Shown: positions 1 through 9,354 of the stretch, piece by piece
Numbering within the stretch: position 1 is the first letter of the stretch
How the letters are laid out: each line of letters starts with the position of its first letter
NCBI GenBank assembly: GCA_947306585.1
Contig: CAMZGX010000003.1
Span: forward strand, 1-39,304
DNA from: an uncultured Candidatus Saccharibacteria bacterium
GTDB lineage: Bacteria > Patescibacteriota > Saccharimonadia > Saccharimonadales > Saccharimonadaceae
Length of the DNA stretch: 39,304 nt
Direction of reading: 5' to 3'
Made by a program: the position numbers and the translations under genes
Notes under the pieces: model-generated
Seen by the model: only the letters and a program-made list of their open reading frames with translations
Told to the model about the DNA's origin: nothing
Databases searched by the model: none

Positions 1-1
1 A

Positions 2-568
2 ACTCAAGTGTCGCTTGTCACAATGTTTACAATTGGTATTCCAAGCTTCTTCTTGGCTCAGATTCCAAATGAGAAACTAATCAAGGGCAACTTTATTCTT
101 AATGTGATCAAGAACGCCGCTCCAGCTGCTTTGACTGGTGTGACTTTAATCGCACTTGCAAGCTATGTCGGTAACGATATCTTTGGTCTAGCGAGACCGG
201 TGCTTTCAACTATTTGCACTTTCATTTGGGCAGTAGTTGGACTCACTTATCTCATCTTACTCTGTCGACCATTTGATCGTTGGAAGATAATGATTGTGTC
301 GGCTTGTATTACTGGCATGGTGCTCTTCTCAATCTTTTTAAAGGGTATCTTTGGTTTGGAACATGATTTAGGATGGCAAGCATGGTGTATCTTTGCTGGC
401 GCAGTAGTCTTAGTAGTTCCAGTTGGATTTATCAACGTAAAAATTATTAGCTGGGTTAATAATAAGTTCTATAACAGTGTTCAGAAAGAAATCACAAAAC
501 TACCATCAATCCAAGAAAAGATTGATAACCATAAAAAAGCTCGTAGAAAAAAATTATTATCTAAATAA
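2..568 (+). CDS. C-terminal part of a cation-transporting P-type ATPase (truncated by window edge)
   Basis: Frame is open from nt 2 (TQVSLVTMFTIGIPSFFLAQIPNEKLIKGNF...), matching the GIPSFFLALxPN membrane segment typical of P-type ATPase C-termini, followed by several TM segments. Confidence 0.75.
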   Translation, partial: TQVSLVTMFTIGIPSFFLAQIPNEKLIKGNFILNVIKNAAPAALTGVTLIALASYVGNDIFGLARPVLSTICTFIWAVVGLTYLILLCRPFDRWKIMIVSACITGMVLFSIFLKGIFGLEHDLGWQAWCIFAGAVVLVVPVGFINVKIISWVNNKFYNSVQKEITKLPSIQEKIDNHKKARRKKLLSK

Positions 569-1810
569 TTATTTACGCTTTAAAGCCTTCTTATAAACCT
601 TGAGAAGGTTTTTTATTTGAGTGCTTTGGAAGACTTGCTTGCGGTTTTTCATGGCAGCACGGCTCATCTTTTCAATAAGTTCTGGATTGTTGATGATGTC
701 CAAAATAAGTTTAGCCATCTGTTCTGGGGATTCGTCGTGGGCGCACATACCAGCGCCTTCGAGGACAACTTGTTTCATGTCGCGGTCACAGAAAATCACT
801 GGCAGGCCAGTAGCGGCAGCTTCAAGAATAGTGAGGCCTTGGGTATCAAAACCATAGGAATTGATGATTGAAAGATGTTCAGTCTTTAAGAGTTTCAAAA
901 CTTTCTCGTGTGGTACAGCACCGAGGAATTTAACGTTTTTCGAAAGACCATTTTCAAGGACAAATTTCTTAGCGGCTTCCATTTCGTTGCCGTCACCAGC
1001 TGCGGTGAAGAAGAAATTATCAGAATCAGCTTTAACAATCTTTAAAGCTTCAAGGAATGGCATGATACGCTTCTCGCGTGATAAACGACTAGTCCAAATA
1101 ATGCGTACAGGCTCGTTTTTGAGCTTTCTGACTTGCCAATCGTATGACAAAGCAACTTTGTCCTCAACGCCGTTAGAAACGGCTGTAATTGGCTTAGAAA
1201 CGCCATAGTGTCTAAGCTTGTCGGCGAAATGTTCGCTTGGTGTAATGACTTGGTCGGCACAGTTAGCTTCGCGAACCATTAATTCCCACATTTCACATTT
1301 GGCTTTAGTGTCGGCGAGATAGCGATCTTTTTTGATATGTTTAACCTTGGTGAACTTGCTAAGATAATGCTTGTGAATTGTGTTTAAGCCACTACCAGCG
1401 AAGGTTTTGAATGGATGTGGTACATTGACAGCAATTGCCATGTCTTCACGACCATGCATGGTCTGAACTAGCGGCATGTCGAGTTCTTTAGCAAGCATAA
1501 CGGCTGCAATTGATGCACCAGCTTCATAATGGGCATGAATTAAATCAAAGCGTTCTTTGAAATCTGGAAAATCACGATGGATATAATCAAGTACAATCTT
1601 CGGCCAACGTGCGGTTGGTGCGCCATTAATATTGATGTATTTAGCAGTAGGTAAAATCACCACATTCTTCTCTTTTGGCTGGGTAAAGCCTGGGCAGAAA
1701 ACCACAACAGTATGGCCGAGTTTTTCCAACTCTTTTTTCTGCGCAGAAATCGAGGATGGAATGCCACCCGCAATTTCAAGGTAAAGATCGGTGAAGACTG
1801 CAATTCTCAT
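569..1810 (-). CDS. GT4-family glycosyltransferase
   Basis: N-terminal MRIAVFTDLYLEIAGGIPSSI, DLIHAHYEAGASIAA, VSNGVE, TSRLSREKRI, EAAATGLPVIF motifs. TAATG overlap with the upstream DUF2207 gene. Confidence 0.9.
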   Translation of the reverse strand: MRIAVFTDLYLEIAGGIPSSISAQKKELEKLGHTVVVFCPGFTQPKEKNVVILPTAKYININGAPTARWPKIVLDYIHRDFPDFKERFDLIHAHYEAGASIAAVMLAKELDMPLVQTMHGREDMAIAVNVPHPFKTFAGSGLNTIHKHYLSKFTKVKHIKKDRYLADTKAKCEMWELMVREANCADQVITPSEHFADKLRHYGVSKPITAVSNGVEDKVALSYDWQVRKLKNEPVRIIWTSRLSREKRIMPFLEALKIVKADSDNFFFTAAGDGNEMEAAKKFVLENGLSKNVKFLGAVPHEKVLKLLKTEHLSIINSYGFDTQGLTILEAAATGLPVIFCDRDMKQVVLEGAGMCAHDESPEQMAKLILDIINNPELIEKMSRAAMKNRKQVFQSTQIKNLLKVYKKALKRK

Positions 1811-4533
1811 TACCAGCCTCCGCCGCCTCCGCCGCCGCCACCGCCGCCGGAGAATCCCCCTCCACCGCCGCCGGATGAGCCGGAGCTACTTGAGAAACCG
1901 CCAGAAGACCAGCCGCCGCTGCTTGATGATGAAGTATCAACTGGGCGGTAGGTTGCACTGTGCATGACTGAATTTAGAGCGGCATAGCTGAAGCCGGCAT
2001 CATACCAGGTTGGGGCGGTAATGTTTTCGAGTTGATAATATTTCTCGAGTTCTTTCATCCAAGATTTTTCAAGACCGAAAAGTGCTGCGTATGGTAATAA
2101 TTTTTCGTAAAGTTTAACGATTCCCTCTTCGCTAGTATCAACGCCTTCGACGCTTTGAAGGAACTTAAGACGATCGGCTTCAGCCATTTTGATGTAGAGT
2201 TTAAGACCATCAGTGTAGCGTGAAATCTCAAGACCACGTAAGGTACGAAGCTTGTATTTTTCGGTCTGGATTTGAAGTAATGGTGCAAAGGTTGTAATTG
2301 CGATTGCGAGTACGACCATAATTGGGATTAGCCAGCGGCCTTCGAAAATAGCGTATTGAGTAAACTTGGTGGTCGACATGTAGATGATGACGATACTTGT
2401 GGCAAGGGTAGCGAAGATTTGGACACCAAAGTAAATACCAACAACAATACCGATGCCTTTGAAAAATTTGGTAGTTGAATTATCTTTGAGGCGCTTAGAA
2501 TCTTTCTTGTCGTTTTTTTCGAGAAGTTCTGCGCTTTTTAGAGCGTGCTTGACGTGAAGATCGTAGTTATCAAAAGCATCTTCAAGTTTACTTGAATAAC
2601 CGTGCTGTTTAATCTCGATTTCTTCATCACTTGGCTGATCAATGCGCTTGCCGCCATTCAAGATAGCAAGTAAATCTTTTTGCTCGAGTGAAAGATTATT
2701 AGTGTCGATGACTTTGAAGAACCATTTATAGCCACGAGAAAGGAAGCCTGTTTTTTGTTCTTTTCTGAGCTCAATCTTTTTATTGATGATCAATTCAAGC
2801 ATGGTTGCGACTTTGAGGTTCTTGATTGGCTGGAGATAGTTCCGGCCAATTTCAGCAACCGTAAAGTCCTTGATTGGAGCGTATTGTGGTACGATTGGAA
2901 GATCTTTATAGTACTTAATTTTGTCAGCAACTTTACGATATGATTTGTAGTATGCAAAAACAGAAATGGCAATAGCAGTAGTTATGAAAATACCAAAAAT
3001 GTGCCAGATGAGATAGTTACGATTTGGCTCAGAAATAGTGAAAGTGCCGTCTTTGAAATAAACGACGAAAGCCATGGAATTTGAGCTTGAAATATTGCCC
3101 ATGACATAGGTATAGCCGTCTTCGGTTTCGGTGATTTCGCAACGATTAACATCATAGCTAAGAGCGCCACCTTCGAAACAAATAGTTTTAGCGTTGTGTG
3201 TTTCGTCAGCTTGATCAATGAAGGTGCCGGTCTCGATTTCAGAAATTAAATCTTCGTCGATATGAAGAGTGATTTTGGCGTTTGAAACGTCATATGCGAA
3301 ATTATTACCAAATGCATCGAATGATAATTGCTGGAGTCCTTCTGGGTCTTTGATTTGTTCAATTAAATCCTCCAAAGTGTATTCAAAAGTGAGTTTGTGT
3401 TCACCATGCATATAACCATCGTTTTCGTCGTGAATGGTGACATAGAAGAAACCATTATCGTTGGTTGTGATGTAATATGGCTCAATTACCCTGCCGTCCA
3501 TAGTGACGGTGACATCAAGTTTTTCTTGGCTTGGTGTAATAAAGCGGTTTTTGTCGGCGTTTACGAATGGGATGTAGCGTGAAAAGCCGCGATCTATATT
3601 GAGGGTTGGGAAAAGTGCAGTGAAATCTTCTTTAACTTTTAGGATGGCCTTGCCGTTTTCGTCGCGTGACAAATAATAATCAATTTTGGCATCTTTAAAA
3701 GTAAGATCTTTAGCGAAGTTGCTTTCTGGTACGACGAAGGTTTTGTTATTAAAATTCAAAACAAAAGTCATGTTTTCGCCGCCAGCAAGATTGGTGGACT
3801 TATACTGAATGCCATCATCAAGATCATTGATTTCACAGCGATCTTGATTTGAACTACCGTAAACACCAACATAACACCAAGTAGCTAATTGCTCAGAGGT
3901 CTTATTGTTTTTATGAATAGTAGTTTTTGATTTGTAGTTTGATGTATAAGAAATTTCGCGGTCTTTTAATATAGCGCTTTTGATTTCTTCATCCATGTGA
4001 AGATTAACGGTAACTTTTTCGAAATTCTGTGACCAACCGGTTCCATTCGAATCCCAATAAAGCTCTTGGTACGGATCGGTAGAATATCTTGATTCATCAA
4101 ACTCGGTAATGACGTTCTTGAATTTATATTTTAGAACGTAGACTTGCTCGCCTTTAACGTATTCATCAACACTGCCAATGCGGACGGTGAAATTATTGCT
4201 GCCGGTTTTGACGGTGTATGGTTCGGTATTGCCGTTTCTAGTGACTTCAATATTTAAATGATTGGCACTTTCCATAGTCAAGTTAGTGTCGTTTTGGTTT
4301 AAGAAAGGAATGATACGTTCGATGCCGTGGTTTTGGTTGTAGTTTGGAAATTCGGCGGTAAAGGTTTCGACGACTTCCATTTCACTGGTGTTTGCGGAAG
4401 TTTTGTGAAGACTATAGTCGATAGTTAAATCTTTAAAATGAAAACTGTTGGCGTCAGCAAAAACTGGAGCAACTGGAAGAATACTGGAAGCTAGAAGTAG
4501 CACCGTAAAAATAAGACTATGAAGTTTTTTCAT
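1810..4533 (-). CDS. DUF2207-type membrane protein with two tandem N-terminal domains and a Ser/Gly-rich C-terminus
   Basis: Signal peptide; two similar extracellular modules (FKDLTIDYSL...ERIIPF and FKDAKIDYYL...SRYIPF); TM segments; ends GGGGGGFSGGGGGGGGGGGW, as in DUF2207 proteins. Confidence 0.8.
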   Translation of the reverse strand: MKKLHSLIFTVLLLASSILPVAPVFADANSFHFKDLTIDYSLHKTSANTSEMEVVETFTAEFPNYNQNHGIERIIPFLNQNDTNLTMESANHLNIEVTRNGNTEPYTVKTGSNNFTVRIGSVDEYVKGEQVYVLKYKFKNVITEFDESRYSTDPYQELYWDSNGTGWSQNFEKVTVNLHMDEEIKSAILKDREISYTSNYKSKTTIHKNNKTSEQLATWCYVGVYGSSNQDRCEINDLDDGIQYKSTNLAGGENMTFVLNFNNKTFVVPESNFAKDLTFKDAKIDYYLSRDENGKAILKVKEDFTALFPTLNIDRGFSRYIPFVNADKNRFITPSQEKLDVTVTMDGRVIEPYYITTNDNGFFYVTIHDENDGYMHGEHKLTFEYTLEDLIEQIKDPEGLQQLSFDAFGNNFAYDVSNAKITLHIDEDLISEIETGTFIDQADETHNAKTICFEGGALSYDVNRCEITETEDGYTYVMGNISSSNSMAFVVYFKDGTFTISEPNRNYLIWHIFGIFITTAIAISVFAYYKSYRKVADKIKYYKDLPIVPQYAPIKDFTVAEIGRNYLQPIKNLKVATMLELIINKKIELRKEQKTGFLSRGYKWFFKVIDTNNLSLEQKDLLAILNGGKRIDQPSDEEIEIKQHGYSSKLEDAFDNYDLHVKHALKSAELLEKNDKKDSKRLKDNSTTKFFKGIGIVVGIYFGVQIFATLATSIVIIYMSTTKFTQYAIFEGRWLIPIMVVLAIAITTFAPLLQIQTEKYKLRTLRGLEISRYTDGLKLYIKMAEADRLKFLQSVEGVDTSEEGIVKLYEKLLPYAALFGLEKSWMKELEKYYQLENITAPTWYDAGFSYAALNSVMHSATYRPVDTSSSSSGGWSSGGFSSSSGSSGGGGGGFSGGGGGGGGGGGW

Positions 4534-4560
4534 AGTCTTATTATATCACGATTATAGTGA

Positions 4561-5493
4561 TTATGCTTCAGCAGTTGCTTCGTTAATTGCAGCTTTAATT
4601 GCGTTGATTGACTGTTGAAGTTTGATTCCCTCATCTTCGGTAGTTTTTACTTCGAGACGATCGATTACACCGTCGCGACCGATGACTGATGGCCAACCAA
4701 AGAAGGTATCAGTGAAGGCATCATAAGTTGAAACTGGCATGACACGACGTTCGTCGAAAAGAATGTTGTTGACGATGTCGGTTACGCATGAGCCGATACC
4801 ATAATAAGTTGCGCCTTTGCGGTTGATGATTTCGTAAGCGACGTTTTTAGTGTCTTCGGAAATTTGAGCTTGTTCTTCTGGGGTGAACATGCGATTAAGT
4901 GGCATGCCGCCAAGATCGCTAGTTGACCAAAGTGTGAATTCGGTATCACCATGTTCGCCGACTTGGTAAGCGTGGACGGACTTTGGTGAAACGTTGAGTT
5001 TCTCGGAAATCTTGAAGCGGAGACGTGCTGAATCGAGTACGGTTCCAGAACCAATGATTTGTTCAGTTGGGAGTCCAGAATATTTCCAGACGAGATAAGT
5101 CATGACGTCCATTGGGTTTGAAACGACGACAAAGATGCCGTTGAAGCCAGCTTTCATGATTGGCTCAACGATGCCTTGCATGATGCTTGCGTTCTTCTGG
5201 AGAAGTTGCATACGAGTCTCGCCACCTTTAGCTTGTGGGATGCCAGCAGTAATGATAATGACATCACAATCGCCTGCATCTTTTTCGTAAGTACCAGAAT
5301 GAATGTTGATGAAGGTTGGGCTAACTGCGAGGGTATCGCGAAGATCCATTGCTTCACCTTCTGCGTCTTCTTCATTAATATCAACAAGGACGAGTTCGTT
5401 GATTGGAGTTTTGCTGGTGACCATACAGTAGCCAATACTTGCACCGACGTTGCCTGTACCAACAATCATAACTTTTATGTTATCTTTTTGCAT
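4561..5493 (-). CDS. ldh: L-lactate dehydrogenase
   Basis: MIVGTGNVGASIGY, ITAGIPQAKGGETRMQLLQKN, VVSNPMDVMTYLVWKYSG, GEHGDTEF. Confidence 0.93.
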   Translation of the reverse strand: MQKDNIKVMIVGTGNVGASIGYCMVTSKTPINELVLVDINEEDAEGEAMDLRDTLAVSPTFINIHSGTYEKDAGDCDVIIITAGIPQAKGGETRMQLLQKNASIMQGIVEPIMKAGFNGIFVVVSNPMDVMTYLVWKYSGLPTEQIIGSGTVLDSARLRFKISEKLNVSPKSVHAYQVGEHGDTEFTLWSTSDLGGMPLNRMFTPEEQAQISEDTKNVAYEIINRKGATYYGIGSCVTDIVNNILFDERRVMPVSTYDAFTDTFFGWPSVIGRDGVIDRLEVKTTEDEGIKLQQSINAIKAAINEATAEA

Positions 5494-5518
5494 TTTTAAT
5501 CCTTATAGTTCTTATGGT

Positions 5519-6301
5519 TTAATTATACCACAAAGCGGATTGAGTAGCCTCAAAAGATTTACCTGGATTCCAGAGTTCGAGTGCGGCAACTTTTGAGGCG
5601 AGGTTGCCAACAAACAAAGCGATTGGTGTGTAGTCGGTTTTGTCAATTGAAGTTGTGATGACATTACCATTATTTGCTACGATAATTTTTTCTTGATGAA
5701 AAGTGAGAATGGTGACTGGATAGCTCAAGGTGAATTTGTGTAAAGTCTCGACGATTGGCATGAGCGGCGATGATAACATGATCATTTTTGGATAAAGCAA
5801 GCTACGGAAAAGTTTTTGAAGTTGAGGCATGGTAGCGACGAGAGTAATATTTCCCTTTTCGATAAATTCTTCAGCTGAATCTGCAACTGAATCGATCGCA
5901 TCGCGTACTAAAACTACTGGTTTGATAGTTTCTTTTAAGGCATTTGAAAGCGCGACGGATGTAGCGGAATTTTTTGAAAAATCACCAGAAAGTAAAGTAA
6001 TGTCGGCATCATCGATTGCAAACTTTAATTCATTAGACTTATCAAAGCTACCAGATTCGGTGCTAGGTGCAAAATTAATACCGGGAACTGGTGGGACTTT
6101 AGAACGGAGTGCGTCTGGAAGCAATAAACGAACTTCTTTTAACGGTAAAGAATTTAAATATTCAGCTTGTTTAATTTCGGTTGAAAAACTATTGGCGTTT
6201 CCACCAATAATTTGAATGACTCCAGTTTTTTGTTCTGGCACATTCCAGAAAATATTTGGATCAATTGCTTCGTCGAGTTTTTGCCAATAATCTAAATTCA
6301 T
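5519..6301 (-). CDS. Hypothetical protein, possibly a divergent ribokinase-fold/NnrD-like NAD(P)HX dehydratase
   Basis: IIGGNANSFSTEI start and LLSGDFSKNSATSV look like YjeF C-terminal/ribokinase-like folds; overlaps the xth start. Confidence 0.45.
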   Translation of the reverse strand: MNLDYWQKLDEAIDPNIFWNVPEQKTGVIQIIGGNANSFSTEIKQAEYLNSLPLKEVRLLLPDALRSKVPPVPGINFAPSTESGSFDKSNELKFAIDDADITLLSGDFSKNSATSVALSNALKETIKPVVLVRDAIDSVADSAEEFIEKGNITLVATMPQLQKLFRSLLYPKMIMLSSPLMPIVETLHKFTLSYPVTILTFHQEKIIVANNGNVITTSIDKTDYTPIALFVGNLASKVAALELWNPGKSFEATQSALWYN

Positions 6302-7098
6302 TTGTCCTCCAATTCGATGCTAATTGGGCAGTGGTCTGAACCAAAAATACTTTCATAAATTTCGGCAGATTTGAGTTTTGGCTGGAGTGACTTTGAAATG
6401 AAGAAATAATCGATGCGCCAGCCAACATTGTTTGCGCGAGCATTGCCCCAGTGAGTCCACCAAGTGTAACGTTCGGCAGTTGGATTGAGTTCGCGGAAAG
6501 TATCAATTAATCCTGCAGACAAATAATTATCGATGCCCTTGCGTTCTTCGATGGTAAAGCCGGCATTTTTCATGTTGTCTTTTGGACGAGCTAAATCGAT
6601 TTCTTCGTGAGCAGCATTAAAATCACCACAAATCACAACTGGTTTTTCTTGTTGTAATAATTCGAGGTATTTTTTGAGCTCAGGATCCCAAAGTTTTTCG
6701 CGAAGTTGAAGACGCTCAAGGCTGCGCTTAGAATTTGGAACATAAACGGTAATAATAAAGTAGTTTTTGAGCTCCAAAGTTAGAATGCGACCTTCATTCA
6801 ATGGATCGCCAAATACGTCTTTTTCGATTTTTAATTCTGGGTATTTTTCGAAATCGTGATATTCATTTAAAACTTTGATGCCGTTTCTGACAAAAATGGC
6901 AGTGCCAGCATAACCAGGACGTTCGGCAGAGTTCCAATATTCAACATAATCGCCAAAGTCGACTTCAACTTGATCACGTTTGGCTTTAGTTTCTTGAAGA
7001 CATAAAATATCCGGGTTTTCGTAAGCTAGGAATCTTTCTAAATCACCTTTTTTGAGGACTGCACGAATTCCGTTTACGTTCCAAGAATAAAGTCTCAT
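6298..7098 (-). CDS. xth: Exodeoxyribonuclease III / AP endonuclease
   Basis: MRLYSWNVNGIRAVLKKG, LCLQETKAK, CGDFNAAHEEIDLA, GWRIDYFFIS, GSDHCPI. Confidence 0.95.
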   Translation of the reverse strand: MRLYSWNVNGIRAVLKKGDLERFLAYENPDILCLQETKAKRDQVEVDFGDYVEYWNSAERPGYAGTAIFVRNGIKVLNEYHDFEKYPELKIEKDVFGDPLNEGRILTLELKNYFIITVYVPNSKRSLERLQLREKLWDPELKKYLELLQQEKPVVICGDFNAAHEEIDLARPKDNMKNAGFTIEERKGIDNYLSAGLIDTFRELNPTAERYTWWTHWGNARANNVGWRIDYFFISKSLQPKLKSAEIYESIFGSDHCPISIELEDK

Positions 7099-7532
7099 TA
7101 ATATAATCTCCTAGAATGTTCGCGATCTAAATCTTTTTGCTTGATGGATTGACGTTTGTCGTATTTTTTCTTACCTTCAGCAATTGCGATATCGAGTTTA
7201 ATGTAGCGTGAACCGCCATAAAGTTTGGTTGGGACGATGGTCATGCCATCTTGTTTGGCGCGTTCCATGGAATGGATTTGTTTCTTAGTAGCAAGTAATT
7301 TGATGTTGCGGGCAGTTTCTGGACCTAAGGTTAAGTTGTTGAGCCAGAGCTCGCCGTTTCTAAGCGTAACAAATGAACCCTTGAGTTGAACGTGGTGATC
7401 ACGGATTAAACGGACTTCTGGTCCATTTAGGCTCATGCCACATTTGATAGCTTCGCCAAGTTTGTAATCAAAAGCAGCGCGACGGTTAACGGTCACGGTT
7501 GATGCTGGCTTTTTTGATTTTTTTCCACTCAT
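7098..7532 (-). CDS. smpB: SsrA-binding protein SmpB
   Basis: VNRRAAFDYKLGEAIKCGMSLNGPEVRLIR, GSFVTLRNGELWLNN, PTKLY, GKKKYDKRQSIKQKDLDRE. Confidence 0.95.
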   Translation of the reverse strand: MSGKKSKKPASTVTVNRRAAFDYKLGEAIKCGMSLNGPEVRLIRDHHVQLKGSFVTLRNGELWLNNLTLGPETARNIKLLATKKQIHSMERAKQDGMTIVPTKLYGGSRYIKLDIAIAEGKKKYDKRQSIKQKDLDREHSRRLY

Positions 7533-7551
7533 AATCTATAATAATTATAAC

Positions 7552-8841
7552 ATGAAAATTGCAATTGCTTCGGACATCTATTATCCGCAGATTAACGGTG
7601 TTGCTGTGTTTGCGCACAATCTTGCTAATGGTCTTGCTAAAGCTGGCCATGAGGTGATCGTGATCGCCCCATCGTTCAACGGAAAATACCATGTTGATAT
7701 CGACAAAGAAACAAAAGTTAAAACCTATCATTTAACATCTATTCGCTTCCCATTTTATCCAGACCAAATTAATAAAGTTCCGGATAAAAGAAAAGTTTTA
7801 GGTCTTCCTGTTCCCCGCTTAGCTTATCGCCACGGCATTTGGTGGAGTGTAAACCCATGGACAGAAGTAAAACATATTTTGAATGAGTTTAAACCAGACG
7901 TAATTCACCTTCAGACTGCGGAGACTATTGCACTTGCAGTGATGAGTTATGTTCGTAAATATGACGTGCCTTTGGTTTCAACTGGTCACGCTTATCCGGA
8001 TAATGTAACTGGTCAATTCAAACTTTTGAAGCCTAAGATGATCAAGAAGCCAACTGATGCAGTTTTGCGTGCTTATATGGCAAGTTTCTTAAAACATGCT
8101 GAGTATGCTACTATGCCAACTGAGATGGCAATTGGTGACTTGGTACCAAAGAATCGTCGTCGTTTTAAGGTGACAGTTGAGGCTTTGTCAAACGGGGTTG
8201 ATCTTTCTGAGTATTATCCAGCAAAACCAGACGCAGAAGTTTTGAAGAAATATAATATTTCAGCAAACGCAAAGAAACGTGTACTTTATATCGGCCGTGT
8301 TGATCCAGAAAAATCAATTTCAAAAATTATTTTGGCATTTGAAAAAACTTTGAAAAAAGTTCCAGATGCCGAGATGTTAATTGTTGGTGACGGCATCGAT
8401 GCCAACCATTTGAAAAAGTTAGTGGCGGAGCGTAAGCTCGAAGCTAAAGTTCAATTTGCTGGAAAAATTTTGCCACCAGATCTTGTTGAAGTTTATCGTA
8501 CTGGTACTTTATTTGCGACTGCTTCTGAAACTGAAACACAAGGTATCGTTTTGATTGAAGCTGCAGCAACTGGTTTACCATTAATTGCTGTCGATAAAGG
8601 CGCAGTTGGCGAACTTTGTCAGAATGGCAAGAACGGCGAGCTTTGTCAGCCAGGTGATATTGATGGCATCGCCAACGCGATGGTAAAAATCTTAAGTGAT
8701 AAAGATTTACAAAAGAAATATTCTGAAGCTTCAATTGAAGTTTCAAAGAAACACGATCTAAATCGTACTTTGAAACGCTTTGAAGAAATTTACCACGAAG
8801 CTATTAAATTAAAATCTGAACATAATTCAGTTGAAGAATAA
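7552..8841 (+). CDS. GT4-family glycosyltransferase
   Basis: MKIAIASDIYYPQINGVAVFAHNLANGLAKAGHEV, LSNGVDLSEY, YIGRVDPEKSI, EAAATGLPLIAV. Confidence 0.92.
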   Translation: MKIAIASDIYYPQINGVAVFAHNLANGLAKAGHEVIVIAPSFNGKYHVDIDKETKVKTYHLTSIRFPFYPDQINKVPDKRKVLGLPVPRLAYRHGIWWSVNPWTEVKHILNEFKPDVIHLQTAETIALAVMSYVRKYDVPLVSTGHAYPDNVTGQFKLLKPKMIKKPTDAVLRAYMASFLKHAEYATMPTEMAIGDLVPKNRRRFKVTVEALSNGVDLSEYYPAKPDAEVLKKYNISANAKKRVLYIGRVDPEKSISKIILAFEKTLKKVPDAEMLIVGDGIDANHLKKLVAERKLEAKVQFAGKILPPDLVEVYRTGTLFATASETETQGIVLIEAAATGLPLIAVDKGAVGELCQNGKNGELCQPGDIDGIANAMVKILSDKDLQKKYSEASIEVSKKHDLNRTLKRFEEIYHEAIKLKSEHNSVEE

Positions 8842-8846
8842 ACAAA

Positions 8847-8874
8847 AAAGGACCGCTTGAAGCGGTTCTTTTTG
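8847..8874 (+). terminator. Rho-independent terminator of the glycosyltransferase
   Basis: AAAGGACCGCTTGAAGCGGTTCTTTTT hairpin followed by T-run. Confidence 0.8.
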
Positions 8875-8876
8875 AA

Positions 8877-9134
8877 CTAGATTGACTCAGCTACCCAAGT
8901 TAAATCTACCGAGTCGAAAGTGAGGCGATAGGCCGCATTTCCGGCTAGGACATCGAAGATGTGTTTTGCGCTTTTTCCGACAAAGCGGACTTGCGACTTT
9001 AATAGCTCAGTGACTTCAATTTCCTGCTCGCCGCGGCGCTTGAAAGTAAGCGGTTGGCAAGGGGTCATTGCATAGCCGAACAAAGCCATGACTTCGACGC
9101 GTTCTTCTTGATTGTTATTGATTTTCATAGACAA
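8877..9134 (-). CDS. Small hypothetical protein, paralog of the one at 31453-31716
   Basis: 85 aa with an AGGAG Shine-Dalgarno upstream; shares R.G..I.VTE....G...H.FD...G...YRL.FD...L.W with the dinB-linked small protein. Confidence 0.6.
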   Translation of the reverse strand: MSMKINNNQEERVEVMALFGYAMTPCQPLTFKRRGEQEIEVTELLKSQVRFVGKSAKHIFDVLAGNAAYRLTFDSVDLTWVAESI

Positions 9135-9159
9135 CTCCTAAAAATTTATTTGATTAGAA

Positions 9160-9262
9160 GTCATTTATGCGAGCCTGATTTATTGGCTCCTGGCGAAAGG
9201 TATAAATGACGATACCAGACGCTTTAATCTTTTTTTCTAACCCAGTGACCGAGGTATGGGTT
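9160..9262 (-). ncRNA. Candidate structured 5' leader of the 9134 gene
   Basis: Nested inverted repeats: GTCATTTAT (9160-9168)/ATAAATGAC (9202-9210), inner GAGCC (9171-9175)/GGCTC (9185-9189); second hairpin AACCCA (9239-9244)/TGGGTT (9257-9262). Confidence 0.35.
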
Positions 9263-9354
9263 GATGCTTTTATTTTAGCATAAATAGTTTGCATTTTTGT
9301 AAAAAAGTCGCTATAATGAAAATGTTTATTTTTAAACATAAGTAGGATGGTTTT

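Noticed and set aside
1712-1951. Plus-strand ORF with a poly-proline tract
   Set aside because: It is antisense of the Gly-rich tail of the DUF2207 gene and the GT4 start; no promoter or SD and no family motif.
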